Positions 10,925 through 22,667 of a DNA stretch of 64,000 bases are shown here, in pieces. This stretch comes from Lentinus brumalis (taxonomy: Eukaryota > Basidiomycota > Agaricomycetes > Polyporales > Polyporaceae). The notes below the pieces were generated by a model that saw only the letters and a list, made by a program, of their open reading frames with translations, had not been told where the DNA came from and searched no databases. The position numbers were made by a program, and so were the translations under genes. Position 1 is the first letter of the stretch. The number at the start of each line of letters is the position of its first letter. The DNA lies in assembly GCA_001792895.1 (NCBI GenBank), contig MARA01000033.1, positions 1 to 64,000 on the forward strand, in the 5' to 3' direction.

Positions 10925-12341
10925 TTATATTGTGTTCGGTTACTTACATGCATGAATTCAGAGCACGCGAAGTTGACGAGTGTTCCTCGGACTGCGCGAA
11001 AGCCTCAAAGGCTCGCCGTGAGCGCGCCGTAATTCATGGGTCTGCTCAAGCTACTTTTACGTCTGTCTGTACGCTCTGAGCAAAGACTTAGACAGCTGGC
11101 GGCTGCCAGCGCGCTGCGCCAAGTGCATTCAGGCTCCGCTTGAACATTCACAGCTTGCTTGGGTCGCCTTTGAACTCCGCTCGAAATGCACAGCTTGCGC
11201 CTCGACAGCGCCGCCACCCTTGCTTCCTGACCATCCTCCCCCTCCTGCTCGTTTTCCTGCTCGCTGCCACTTCCGCGACTTCAGCCCTGCCTTGTCGTTG
11301 TCCAGGACATTATGCCCCCTCAATGCTCCAGGACAGGTACTGCATGGAGGTCGTTTGGTACGTGAGTGATTTGGCACTACGTAGACTCTCGGCGCGAGTT
11401 CTCGCTGATCTTCGGCGATCCGGGCTGATCTAGGCGGATCCAAGCAGCTCAAGCAGCATTGAAGGTGAGAGTATCCATCGGTACCTCGCGATGCATACTG
11501 ATCATCATCGATCGACCGACATCGGTAGACCGAGCGGCTGGCAGTCCGGAAGGATGAGCTGCGGTGCGTCCGTGCTCTATGCAATCCGACGTGCGATACT
11601 GAATAACCCCTCTCCCCTGTCAATCTGCACAGTATCATGGTGAGTGCAGCTATATGCGCATATACTCAATCAAGTTTGCAACGCCAGCCAACCGCGATGA
11701 CCGGCATCGCATGTGGGCAAGTACAAGGTGAGATCTCGGCCTTTGCGTCCATCCTCGGTGAAGCTGACGTCCGCTGCAAGTACAGTTCTATCCGAGATCA
11801 GACGTAAGCTTGGCCAGGCAGCAGGGAGTAGAAGGGGTGATAGGTGGAGCTCGTCAGAGAGGTGGGAGACGTTGTCCCAGGCTGAGGTGAGTCTGGCTAG
11901 TACGATGATGTCTGCGATCGCAATGACCGTCATCGTGGGGCACTTGCTTTAGGTCCTCGTGGCATGCGACAGGGTATTCGTACCCAGCCTGCCCTTAGTA
12001 GGTGCTGCCTTTACCACGACCAATACAACATACGACGTCAAAGCCTGACCTCAACCCCTGACCACGGCACTCACCCTCCAAGTCGATGCATGACCTTGTG
12101 AGTGCGTTATTTGACCCTCGATGCGCGACATCTCTGCTGGTGGTGGAAGGTGAGTACACGGTCTGTATGGAGGTCCTCTGTCTACAGGCAAAGGGATGGC
12201 TGCGCCTTGGGGTAGCTAGGAATTTGTATGACGTACAGTCACAATATAAGCAGCGTACGATTCAGTTCTATCGCACCTTTCATGAAGATCATCTGTAGTG
12301 TTGCCGACGACTTTCTGCAGTGTGATAGTCAATCAATAACA
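10925..12341. other. Region without a supported gene
   Basis: Open frames are short, several start at non-ATG codons, and both strands are equally open. A hydrophobic stretch near 11220-11290 (LTILPLLLVFLLAATSATSA) resembles a signal peptide, but no coherent downstream coding could be followed. I see nothing else. Confidence 0.35.
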
Positions 12342-12495
12342 CCGCTGTAAGCAATGCTTAATGACCGCTGTAAGCAATGCTTAATGACCGCTGTTAGCAA
12401 TGCTTAATGACCGCTGTAAGCAATGCTTAATGACCGCTGTTAGCAATGCTTAATGACCGCTGTAAGCAATGCTTAATGACCGCTGTAAGCAATGT
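12342..12495. repeat. 23-bp tandem minisatellite, seven copies
   Basis: The unit CCGCTGTAAGCAATGCTTAATGA repeats every 23 bases from 12342, 12365, 12388, 12411, 12434, 12457 and 12480; the last copy is partial. Two variants occur: GTAAG in copies 1, 2, 4, 6 and 7, and GTTAG in copies 3 and 5. It is intergenic and each unit contains the near-palindrome AGCAATGCTT. Confidence 0.95.
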
Positions 12496-13019
12496 TGTAG
12501 TGCTGTTGGAACCAAGTCCATTGATTGTTCTAACCGCGGGAAATAATTGTCCTAACCGTGTGAAACCATTGCTTAAGTGAACACTTTAATTGCTTCCAGC
12601 ACTGACTTTGCAGTGCGTCCAACAGCTCCAATCCTTGCCTCCCGCACTGAAACCGCCATCGATTGAAGCAATTCAATTAATGGTTACTACTTCCCGCAGT
12701 GTAGGGCGCTCGTCTCGCTGTCGGGCGGTGTCTCTGATCTGCGGAAGTAGATCATGAATACAGGTTCAAACGCAGTATATTGAGCGCGGCGATCGAGGTA
12801 TGTTACATTTCGGAGCGAGACACTTGAGAACATCGAGAGCTAAAAGCAGGGCACAACAATTCCAAAACGACAGACAATACGATACAAGCCATCTACCGAA
12901 GAACAATGAAAAAATGCGACACACAGCCGTGTACTTGGCAGAGAATATTGTGAGTGAGATTGAAGATCTTCGCGCGAATCCCCAAGTGCTCACCTATCAT
13001 GGAGGAGGGCTTCTTCCCA
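12496..13019. other. Intergenic region downstream of the minisatellite
   Basis: This is AT-richer than its surroundings, with recurring TGCTTAA/CAATTAA motifs related to the minisatellite unit. No gene is supported. It also contains the 3' flank of the minus-strand gene that ends at 13020. Confidence 0.4.
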
Positions 13020-13956
13020 TCAATCCTCCTCACCCGACGGGCCTGCTGCGTCGACGGAGCCGCTATCATCGTAGGGCTCCATCCAGTCCTCCGTGAGGCC
13101 CCGCTGCATGGCATGGGAAGACGCATGAGCGTAAGACGAGATGGCATCCGACGGACCCGCGAAGGCCATTCCAGTCGCCGATGCGTTGTACTCGACACCA
13201 CCGAACAGGTGGGTTGAAATTGGAAGACGATAGGTAGGGTCGATAGAGGGGTATAGGGCCGTCTGGTACGTGTACCAGTTGTTGCCGGGAGCAACAACCG
13301 TGCCTTCAATGGGCAGGCCAGTGCCTGTCCAAGCGGGATCGACCGGCCAAGTCAAATGATGGTCCAGGGCATGAGTCAGCGAGCGGTGAGTTTCTACACA
13401 CATGTTATTCGCGGCGTAGCCTATGATGATGTATGCTACAGACCTTGGTTGGCATATGTGCCGGGATCGGCCTCCGCAATAGCGGTGTGCGATTCAGCTG
13501 CCGCTTTCTTGCCTTTCGCGCTTGGGGCGTCGACACACATGTGCGCTATGCCGCGATCAGTGCACCTTCCGCAGGGTCGACCCTCGCTGCACTTCTTGCT
13601 CGCTTGGCGGCATGAGCGGCACTACACCCAGAGACCTTAGTAAAGACAGGCATGGTCACATCAGCACGGCCGCTTACCGCGATTTTCACCGCTCGAGGGC
13701 GAGATATCTTGCTCTTCTGCGGGCGCGCACGTGGCGTTGCCGAAGTTATCAAGTCGGAGTTCAAGGGGGCGGCAAAACAGCTCCCAGCAAGAACTTAGTT
13801 TGGTACGGATCAACATACGGTTTGAGACAACTCACCAGACTTCACGTAGTGGAGGGGAATGCCGACTTCCTCTGGTCGGGAAGGTGAACGATGCAACTGC
13901 GAAGTCGGGACGAAGAGCAAGCCATCCTCCTGTGAGGAAATAGAGTGGCGGTTCAT
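13020..13956 (-). CDS. Small multi-exon hypothetical protein, Ala/Arg/Lys-rich middle
   Basis: The minus strand gives MNRHSISSQEDGLLFVPTSQ... ending at a GTGAGT donor near 13840. Exons rich in Arg/Lys/Ala follow (SKISRPRAVKIA; HAAKRARSAARVDPAEG; KGKKAAAESHTAIAEADPGT), then a last exon beginning ETHRSLTHALDHHLTWPVD with GTGLPIEGTVVAPGNNWYTY and PSIDPTYRLPISTHLFGG, stopping at 13020. The start was chosen because it is the first ATG downstream of a TATA box at 14068-14076. Internal borders GTAAGC..AAG (around 13680) and GTCTGT..TAG (around 13430) fit normal introns. No domain was recognised. The basic middle and Tyr/Pro-rich tail would suit a small nuclear regulator, but that is only inference. 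Confidence 0.5.
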
Positions 13957-14067
13957 GTAAGGATTATCGACGTCGGCCTGGGGACCGTGTGGGAAGTATG
14001 AAAAACCTGAGAGCACTGGGCTCTATGGTAAGGCAAACTGGTGTTGCGTCGTCTCTCAACAGCGGGG

Positions 14068-14076
14068 CTTTTATAG
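14068..14076 (-). promoter_or_regulatory. TATA box of the 13020-13956 gene
   Basis: The minus strand reads CTATAAAAG, about 110 bases upstream of the proposed ATG at 13956. A transcription start about 30 bases downstream (about 14040) would leave a 5' leader of about 85 bases without an upstream ATG. Confidence 0.55.
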
Positions 14077-14393
14077 AAGGTCATGAGTGGCTAGGAACCT
14101 GCACGGTTTCGGAGCGATGAGTAGAGTCTTTGGGCGGGGCTCACTCAGGCTGCGGCCTGATGGGAGCTAATGCAAATGGGGCGACAATGATCATTGATAT
14201 GCACAGCTTTGGGCTAGGTTAGACAAGGCGCGCTGCTATGTCACAAAGGTTGACGGAATCTTATAAGCACACTAATTACCTTGCTTGACACGGTTTCTCC
14301 GACCCCCATAATTGAAGCCAGTTTTGCCCAATTCAGCGTCAATCAGCTGACGGCGATTGCCGCCCGCGCCCTCCCGTAGACGCCTACTAGCTT

Positions 14394-14421
14394 ACCACCA
14401 CCACCACCACCACCACCACCA
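14394..14421. repeat. (CCA)n microsatellite
   Basis: About nine CCA trinucleotides in a row. A second shorter tract of the same repeat lies at 14509-14530 inside the following open frame, where it encodes a proline run. Confidence 0.9.
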
Positions 14422-14478
14422 GGCCCACCGCCAGTACTACCGCTATTGCCTTACCACTGCTCTGCAGTGAGGTTTCTC

Positions 14479-15315
14479 ATGCATAGCGAGGCTTCTACAC
14501 CGTTTGCATCACCACCACCACCACCACCACTACAACTAGTACTACCACCAGTCTTGTACCCCTATCTCCTCAACGGCGAGATCACCGTCGACTCTTGCAT
14601 ATTCCAGCCTCGTCGGTCACGCCCCATTTCGGCCTCATCTCAGCCCCCTGCGCGACCCTCCAGGAGGCACCAGCTACGCCGGAATCCACGTATTCCTCCT
14701 TCGCCTCAAGACAAAGCCGCATGCGCCCGTTTCCGGCTGGCGAAGAAGAAATCCTCGACCAAGAAGTCCGCGTCCAGACTGAGTGGCGTTCAAGATGCTG
14801 CTCCTCTGACGACCGCGTCCTTCTCACTACCGAGTATCCGCCCGACCGTTCATGCCGTCATGCAAACGGTCTCCGGAGCTGCCGTCCGCATCACGCAGTG
14901 CCTCACGTCCGGTATCAGTCCCGCTGGCATCCGGTATGTGGGCAGTACTCTCTGGCAGCGTGCTCTGCAACTCGCGACGGTTGCCCTCTCGATAGTCTCT
15001 GCGATGCCTCACCCTACGGTGAAGGGTCTGCTCGCAGCCCCACTGCGATCACGCACATCCCGTCCTCCGACTACTTCAACCAAGTCGAAGTCTCGGCTTC
15101 CCCCTCGCTACCTTCTATGGGCCCTAGGAGGTTACGCCACTCTCATCTTCTGCTCCCTGCTCGCGTGTGGCCTGCGGCACTACTGGGCCTCCGTCGAGTC
15201 ACATGAAGATATGGTGCCGGACAGTCGAGTTTGGTTAGCCGACCTTGACATGGTCGACCTTGAGGCTCTGCGCGACGCATATCCTCAGTATGACTTTTAC
15301 GTTCTGCCGCTCTGA
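14479..15315 (+). CDS. Hypothetical proline-rich protein with one predicted membrane segment
   Basis: From the ATG at 14479 an uninterrupted frame of 278 residues runs to 15315. The N-terminus is proline-rich because of a CCA microsatellite. The middle is basic (AKKKSSTKKSASR). Near the C-terminus a hydrophobic stretch (LLWALGGYATLIFCSLLACG, about residues 213-232) looks like a single membrane-spanning helix. It is followed by an acidic tail (ESHEDMVPDSRVWLADLDMV). No family was recognised. The overlapping opposite-strand frame is shorter and less protein-like. It could be chance coding in a GC-rich region, so confidence is limited. Confidence 0.4.
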   Translation: MHSEASTPFASPPPPPPLQLVLPPVLYPYLLNGEITVDSCIFQPRRSRPISASSQPPARPSRRHQLRRNPRIPPSPQDKAACARFRLAKKKSSTKKSASRLSGVQDAAPLTTASFSLPSIRPTVHAVMQTVSGAAVRITQCLTSGISPAGIRYVGSTLWQRALQLATVALSIVSAMPHPTVKGLLAAPLRSRTSRPPTTSTKSKSRLPPRYLLWALGGYATLIFCSLLACGLRHYWASVESHEDMVPDSRVWLADLDMVDLEALRDAYPQYDFYVLPL

Positions 15316-16167
15316 CATCGACTCGCCGTTCTATATCAGGGTTCGTCCCTCTGTAGTTTCTGCGCGTCCCCGAGCACCATAAAATCGTACATACATCTCA
15401 ATAAGCTGAGTTACTTACTGTATATTAGTCCAGTCCTTACTGAGTCACCGGGCCGGCGAGGTATTAGATTGTTATCTATTACCTGAGTTACTTACGGTAG
15501 CGTAGTCGGTTCTTATAAATCTGTTCTCTGTTCTCTGCAGGATGGCGACATACGTCATATCTCGACTGATGTCGCCCCCTGAAGGGGCTGCAATGCCCTC
15601 TTGCTCTCACCTTTCTCCGTCGACTGGAGCCGTCGAAGTGCTGCAAGCAACACGGTTGCAGCATCCTCTTACGATCCCGACGAGCGCTCATACAACGATC
15701 TCCTCTCCGAGTCTGTCCTTGCTTCCACCGCCATCTCCGATTCTCCAGCCTCCGTGTCTCTGCGTCAACTGTGCAATGCCCACGTTCAAGGTTCAGTATG
15801 GTATCTCCATAGGATGCTTATTCATCGCTCATAGATACCGCGCAGGCATTCCAATACCACTGCAAAATGCTCGAAACACGGAGGTACAGTACCAGCACCC
15901 CGAGGAGCTCGAGGCACGTCGATTAACGTCATAAACGTGATGTCCACCGACACCTTCTAAAGCTGTTAGTTCTTAGCGACTCGATGCCGACCCGCGGCTG
16001 ATCGCGCCGCAAACAGGAGTCCGTCGAGTTCTATCATTTGGGCTCGTACCTCTGTGAGTACTCACATCGGTGATTCTAAAGGTGTTGCGATATTCAATCG
16101 CACGTGTACTGCGTAGTGTGAAACGAATACATTGTGTCTGTATTGATCGCCAGTGCCGCTCAACCCT
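15316..16167. other. Region between the hypothetical membrane protein and the Helitron
   Basis: An ATG frame at 15542-15934 and an overlapping frame at 15601-15834 show no recognisable domain. The Helitron 3' terminus (a CTRR end preceded by a short hairpin, read on the minus strand) should lie in or near this interval, but I could not place it convincingly. Confidence 0.35.
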
Positions 16168-18870
16168 TCAATGACCCACGACCGATCTTCCTCTTCCTCT
16201 GCCCATCTTCTCCCACCAAATCTTCGTCGCCTCATCAAGCTCCCGCAGGCGATCGTCAAACTGCATTAAGTCTGGTGAGTGTGATGCCTTGAAGAGTTTG
16301 TCGTTGAAGTTGCGAAGGAGCCATATGGTTGCTCGGCCAGAACTTCGTGAGAGCGCAACATAGAGGCTGAACAATGAAAGATTGCCTGGTGGTGGAGGTG
16401 TCGCAATGTCGATGATGACATATGGGATAGTTTGTCCTTGCGCTCGATAGTCTGTGAATGCATATGCGGCCGTCATTGGGAACTGCCGTCTTTGCACTGT
16501 TCTAGATATCGTCTTTGAGCCCTCGACGGTGACCTTGATTTGGAAGGTCTGGAGGGCTGGTTCGACGGGGATGACACACTCATCGAGGCCTTCGAGCTGC
16601 GTGGCACGGGTACGCGAAAGCTTGACCAGGATATAAGTGGGGAGATGGCGCAAGGGCACGATCGGCCCATCCTCCAGAGGAGGTTCATCCGGATGGAGCA
16701 CAATGTCCACGATCTCGCTGCGCGCACCATTTGTGATATCGAGATCGGTCTGCACATTCGACGTAACCATGACCTTCATGCCGATGGCGAGATCGAGTTG
16801 CGTAGGAAGGTCCTGATGAGCGCGTTTCTTCCCCTTCTCGTCGCGCCTAGTTTGCCGTGCTCCTCGACTTGCGACACCAATTCTCTCCGCCAGGCTCAGT
16901 GGCTGATTCCGAACCGAATCCTCCGCGAAACAGCGGAAGACACGCTGTCCTGTTTCTTGACAGTGCTTCAGAATCGCCGCGTCGTTCCACTGTTTCCTGA
17001 CTCCGTGTCGAGGCGTGACCAGTGAGGCGTCTTTCCATGGCGCTGTTGTGAAGTCTGTTGGCGGACATTCCGGGTTCGATAGGACGAGCTTCCGGAGCAT
17101 GGTGAGGTCGCTCTCTTGCACGCGGCCGTAGCGGAGATGCTGAAGGAACTTGTGCCAGACAGGGTCCGTGACCCAGATCTGTTCTTTCAAGACGACAGCC
17201 ATCGTGAACTCCTCGAAGATCTTGAACCCGCACTGCTTCTCAATGAACTTCTTGTCCTTCGTATTGGTAGGTCGCTGATACAGTGCCTCGGACGTTCCCG
17301 ATGCGACTGGCGGAAACTGATGAAAGTCTCCGCACAGAATGACATTGATCCCCCCGAAGGACTCGCTCGATGCGGGCTCGCCAGGTCATGTCTTCCCAAC
17401 ACCGATATTGCGCGAAAGGACAGCGACGAATGTCTTCGAGATCATCGAGATCTCGTCGATGATGAGATAGATGAAGTGCTCCCAGAACTTCTGGAGCTTC
17501 GTCTTTGTCTCTGCGCTCATCGGCTGACCGTTGAGGGAGATCATTCCGATGAAGTGGGTGGTCTTGCCATCGATGAGGGATGCCGCCACGCGGGTGTAGG
17601 CAGCCTTCAGCAGTAAGTACTTCGCTCCTGATGCTGCGAAGTGTTCGGTGATCGTTTGGATGACCAGAGACTTCCCTGTACCACCCTCACCATGGAGTAG
17701 CATGTGGAGAGGAGGCGGTTTCCTGCCTTGGAGCGTCTGCTCAAGATGCCAGGCCACTATGTCAAACGCCCGGTATTGGTCCGGCTTCAACCGCGCGACA
17801 TCGACAGCTGTCAATGCCGCCTCAGCGCTCTCGGTCTGCCCAAGGAACGACACAGTTGCTGCATCGGAGCCGTGGGTTAGCCGATCGACCCTCCCAGTGT
17901 TGTCCCCAGGATCATCAGATGTTGCGACAGGTGCGTCCATTCCTGGAGCTGCGTTCTGCTCGCTCACATCGCGCTCCATCTGCGCGCGCCATGTTTGCAG
18001 CTTCAGCAGCTCAGCACCTGATGCGCAGCTCACAGTGTTGACGTTGCTGACCGCCCATTCCGCCCTCTCTTCTCTGAAGATCCCGGCCAGCATGGCGCTT
18101 TGGACGGCAAGACGGCCATGAAGCTCCTCAGTGAGCGATCCTTGAGAAGCCAGAAGGCGTGCCAGAAGCTCTTCTGACGCTGCAGGGTGTACCTCGACGG
18201 CGTCTTCGCCCAGCTCGAGGTCGTCGTCATCGTCACCGTGGGTGCGTCGTGAGGTGCGTCCACCGGAGGCGTCAGGTGTTGCTTGCTCTCGGTCCCGGTC
18301 CATCTCAGCGGCACGCTGACACTCGTGGAAGTATTGGATGTTGGATAGGACATTGCGGATAGCCTGCGGTGAGTCTCGCTCGAAACGCTCGAACGCTTGC
18401 GACCATGTTTCTGATGGAGCCTTCAGGTCGGTGTTAAAGTCGCGCCATGGTTTCAAGAGGGCGAGCATAGAAGCACAGTAGAATGAGCGAGCGTCTGGAT
18501 CGTCTCTCCGCGGGAAATAACGACCGATGAAGTTGGGAAGGGTGTTGTGCCCCTTGGTACGAATAACCCGCTGCTTGCTACCGTGCTTTGGATGTGAATC
18601 TTGGTAGCGGACTCGTTCGTTTCGCTGACGACCAGGACGACGAAGCTCATCACCGTCTTCTTCGTCCACCGAAGCGCGAGGAGCCGAGGATTGGAGGTCG
18701 ACTTCGTAAGTGTCGCAGAAGTATGTGAACACGTTCATCCCCTCCACACTGATCCCGCGTAGGGCGTAATCCGTGACCTGGCTCTTAGTGAAGAGTCGAC
18801 CTGTGGCATCGGTATCAAGCTGAACCGTGTTGTTATCCGTGTTACGAACAGCCTCCCTGGTACTATTCAT
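16168..18870 (-). pseudogene. Helitron helicase part (Pif1-like), interrupted by an in-frame TGA
   Basis: The frame starts at 18870 with MNSTREAVRNTDNN and FTKSQVTDYALRGISVEGMN, typical of the linker after Rep. It reaches Walker A (LLHGEGGTGKSLVIQTI, about 17650-17700) and Walker B (YLIIDEISMISK, about 17440-17470). A TGA stop lies at 17388-17386. The same frame then continues without interruption: SFGGINVILCGDFHQFPPVA (motif III), the C-terminal RecA lobe, AYAFTDYRAQGQTI (motif V) and SLYVALSRSSGRATIW (motif VI), stopping at 16168. The stop is therefore a single nonsense codon, not a frameshift. CGA to TGA at a CpG would explain it. All helicase motifs are otherwise intact, so the damage may be recent. 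No plausible short intron spans the stop. Confidence 0.85.
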
Positions 18871-18884
18871 TTCCTTTCCCAGTC

Positions 18885-19398
18885 ATTCTATTGTTCGATC
18901 ACCATGATTCCCATGGTCTCTCTCACGTTATTGTCTCCATCCATGATGTCTCTCACGCTATTGTCTTCTGACGCTGTTGTTCCCTCATGTATATAAGACC
19001 ACCAGCGCTACCTGGGGACCCTCAGTTCCGACCTCTTGTCCCCAGGTAAGCCAAGCTGTACTTCGCTCTGTAGATACCTCTCTCAATACATCTTGTCCCC
19101 AGCCCTGATTGTCGAGCATTGCTCCGCTCTCGCTGCACAAGTGCTCGTCGACGCCCCTGCTCGTCTCGTGAGTCTTCCCCGATCTCCCTCGACGACCAGT
19201 CGTAACAATCCGCATCCTGAACAATATGCGGTAAGCTTTGCTGTCTTCTTCGACAGACAACGCATACATTACCTGAACTTCGGCTTCTACAGAGTCACTG
19301 TGGTCGTGGGCCGGAACGCTCTCAAGGCGAGATCCATCAGTAGCATCCAAGCTGCGTTACAGAATGTCAGTGATCAAATCCACTTGGTAGCATGTGGC
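18885..19398. other. Non-coding stretch separating Rep from helicase within the Helitron
   Basis: The Rep frame ends at a good donor (CAAAG/GTAAGC, 19398-19393) and the helicase linker begins near 18860, so this may be removed as a large intron or be a later insertion. It holds two degenerate copies of a roughly 30-base unit (TCTCTCACG[T/C]TATTGTCT, about 18916-18970). On the + strand there is a TATATAAG box near 18991 followed by GTAAGC/CCCCAG-bordered segments that look like a small + strand transcription unit. CTTGTCCCCAG occurs twice (about 19036 and 19090). Neighbouring introns are 45-70 bases, so 0.5 kb is exceptional. Confidence 0.5.
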
Positions 19399-22300
19399 TT
19401 ACCTTTGAGCTGATCTATCCAGCGTCAGCAAGCCCGGAAACGTCTTGAGGATGGCACCAACAAACGACGACCAGTAGATCGGAACGTAGTGATGGGAACA
19501 ATAAACATCCCCCCAGCTCATGAGGTATGACATGACCAGCGGTCCTGCAAGCTCTTGTTCACGATTGATGGTGTGGACAAGGCGAAACAAGAGCAACCGC
19601 TGCTGATCGTGCAGTGACTGAAGATAGGGGGAATGCTCAACGTGGTAAGCATATCCCTTTGCCATGATCGCAGACATATTGTGATGTTTCTGTTGCTTCT
19701 TAGCAGCATAGGACGTGATGTAGAACGAGCAGTTCTTGGTATCTGCGCCGTTGGTCAGGAGTTTCGCATCGTTATTGCAGCGCAGATTGTGGAGGATTGC
19801 CGGCATCCAAGCATTGAGGTATGGGTATGTTCGCTTGGACTTCCACCGCCCTGACTCATCCACAGAATCCTCAGCGGAGACTTCAAATGGCGCGCGACGT
19901 TTACAGTGATAGCGGCCTGCCTTGTCCGGCACGAGACAGCGATCAACGTCACAGGTATGAACCTGTTGCGAGCGTGCAATTCGACGCTCAAAGTTCTCCA
20001 GGTCCGCAGCAAATGTGGGTGATGCAGGATCAACGGGACGAGAGTAAGCAATGTCGGGTTCGTTTGGGGTGCGTTTGATGTCGGCATGTGTCTCTAGCTC
20101 AGTGACAAATGACCGGATGTTCGCTTTGATGTAGGCGACGATGCGTGCCCGAAACAGATCCTCCTTCAAGAGCTTTTGCATCTCGTCCGTGGTCGGGGAG
20201 CCTCTGAGCCAGACGAGCATGTGCAGGTGAAGGCTCCCACGTCCCTGAGACTCGACAGTGCCGAAGTATGCGGACACCTTCCCCAGAACGCCCATGCGCG
20301 CCTTCACCTGGAACGGAGTCGCCTCGACTCCGAACAGCGTACGCAGCACAGTCCCGATCATGAAGTGGAAGAACTGGGCAGCTGCATATGGATCTGCTGC
20401 GATGCTTGCAGCTCGGCCGTGCCCATCTGCCCGTGCGGTGTCCACGAACCAATCCAAGTCGATTTTCGCTCCAGCGAAGACCTGAGCAATTGGGTCATGT
20501 AGATCGTTTGGGTTGATTGTGATCCACAGCGACGGCGGGCCTTTCGAGATGGATGTTGACCAGATCTGACTCCGCAACTGGTAGCGACTCTGATCAGAGC
20601 CCTGAATGCGGCCGGCAGTAGCGTGGAGATGCTTCTTCAGAGCCCGGACACCCGGATCTGAGATGGGCTGGTGCGCCTCCTCCTCCTGGCGAGCCTGCAC
20701 TAACTTGTCTGGTGTGATAGACAAGAGCATCCGAGAGTCGCTCTCGAAGTCCTTGCGCTTCATCTGCAGGCGTGCAGACATGAGGGCTTGGCGCTTCTGC
20801 GCGATCCCGAACACGACGAAGGGGAACTTCTCGTCTTTGCGGAAGCGGCGATCATGATAGCGCAATGCCCACTTGACATGGTCACGGAAGTCCAAGGCGA
20901 CCGGTTGGTTGCCCTCTATGCTGCCACATCCATAAGGGAACAGGCACGGGAATGCCTTCTCGAAGTAGTTGTCCGGGTTACTATCAGCAACGGCATTGGC
21001 GTCGGCGTCAGGGTTCTCTGCTGGTGTTGCGGCAGCATCCCGTGGTTGGCGACGATGTGGGCGGCCGAAGTCATTCACAGGTTTCCGTGAGTGGCGCACT
21101 GCATATCCCCCTTCACGACCCTCCTTCCACAGATTGGCAAGCCCCCACAACATGAGTTCGTTTGCGCTTACGTTCGAAAGGTCTGTGTCGACAATTCCAG
21201 ATACTTGCAAAGGAATAACGTCCGGGCGGTCTAGATTGCTTCCCTGTCAGCGACAATCACCATCCCAGGAAGCACATCGACATACCATCAGAGTCTACTC
21301 CAGCATGTTGGCTGGGAGCCTCAGCTGTGCCATCACCGCATTCTTCTGCTCCCTCTTCTATCGCACCGTGAGTCGTATTTCTTGCCCAGAGATGAATCTT
21401 TTGACTCACCTTGACCATCCGGGACATATCCCTCGCTCTCGGCGGCTACCGCACCGACATCTTCAGACTGACGGGTGATACTCAAGATCTCATCCGGTAC
21501 GTCGTCTTCTGGAAGTGTTGCGATGCGTTCGGAGTCGATCTCGACTGCTCCGTAGTGCTTCGGATTGTTCGGCTTGCACCACTTCAAGGCTTCAAAGACG
21601 AACTGTCGACGCACCCGGAAAGTCTGCTTCAGCCACTGCTTAGGCAGTTGTCCAACCCCAACGAAGGTGATCGAAATGACGGATGCAAGGATGGCTGGGG
21701 GTCGGGGCATAAGATTTCCCTGAAGCATGGAAGCGACCCCAGGTACGTCCAGTGCGTAAGTGCTGACCGTTCCGTGCATAGCACGCTGCAAGGTTGACGG
21801 ATCATGCCTGCCTTTGCGCGATTTCGGAAACAACTTGAACACATAGACGCGGGGGTACAAGAGCGCAATGAGCATTTGCTCTGGCACGGTCAGAACCTGC
21901 AGGTACCATGGCACTTCGCCTATCCAAAGGTTGTTGGCCAGTGAGTACTTCGGTGGCAAGTTACTCTCCGCCCGGAGCGCGGCCTGACACTCGGAGCAGC
22001 ATGTGACGATGTGCAACCCATCAGCACCGCTGTGCACACCGCGGGGCTCCAGAAGCTTTCCGTTGTAGAGCGTATGGGCAGGATGGGGAACCGAGGGATG
22101 TAGACGATGTGCATTTGGGAGAAGTTGGAGTGGTATCTGCTTGACTCCGTGCTCCTGAACAAAACACTCACGCGCGCATATCCCGCAGACCCTCGACTCG
22201 ACTGCAGCATTCGACGTTGCCTCATAGAAGGCTTGGTAGCACCCTCTGAGTTCCTCCGCACTCGGCACCGTCATGAAGTCATTCAGACTCGCCTCAGGTT

Positions 22301-22667
22301 CCAGATCGTCTTCGGAGAGTCTCTGCGCTGTACGACGGCGGGTGTGTTGGTCTTCGGTGCGCTTGCGCTTCTGTCCACGAGACTTCTCTGACTTCTCCGT
22401 GCGACGGTCTGGCGCTAGCTCTCGGAGGAACCGCACATGCTCGGGCGGTGCAGCTGTGACAATACGCTCAATCAAGAGGGACTTCTGCACCCGTTGCGCG
22501 CCTGACAAGGTGAGGACACCCTTCATACGTGAAGTGAGCTCTCTGAGAGTGAGGATCGATAGTTCTTCTGCCAGAACGTCTGCGGAGGGTAACTCGGCCA
22601 TGGTGAAGTGTACTTTGGGGGTGAAGGGCGTACTGGGGAGTTGCAGGACCCAGGTGAGCGCCGTCAT
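19399..22667 (-). CDS. Helitron Rep part: DUF6570-like N-terminus and Rep nuclease
   Basis: Exon 1 (22667 to about 21411) starts with an ATG and contains FMTVPSAEELRGCYQAF, CGICARECF and CCSECQAAL cysteine pairs, and WIGEVPWYLQVLTVPEQMLI, features of the N-terminal zinc-binding region of fungal Helitrons. It ends at GTGAGT near 21410. A small exon (about 21335-21287) and an exon beginning SNLDRPDVIPLQVSGIVDTD (about 21240) follow. The Rep region includes YFEKAFPCLFPYGCGSI, SKGPPSLWITINPNDLHDP and the catalytic HUH-type segment GRGSLHLHMLVWLRG (about 20215-20260). NCSFYITSYAAKKQQKHH (about 19700-19730) supplies the paired tyrosines. The C-terminus is LDRSAQR at a GTAAGC donor. The pair of tyrosines and the H-x-H motif are intact. 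Confidence 0.85.

Larger units (their letters stand above)
16168..22667 (-). mobile_element. Helitron (rolling-circle transposon), coding core
   Basis: In transcription order on the minus strand: a DUF6570-like zinc-binding N-terminal region, a Helitron_like_N Rep nuclease with a His-x-His motif and paired tyrosines, and a Pif1-family SF1B helicase. This order is diagnostic of Helitrons. The limits given are those of the coding core. Terminal TC and CTRR ends were not found. The element may extend rightwards over the divergent gene at 22906-24497. The helicase frame has one in-frame stop, and about 0.5 kb of unrelated sequence separates Rep from helicase, so this copy is probably not fully functional. 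Confidence 0.85.

Noticed and set aside
15956..16010. GCGGC..GCCGC hairpin as the Helitron 3' terminal hairpin
   Set aside because: Stem of only five pairs and no convincing CTRR end at the right distance.
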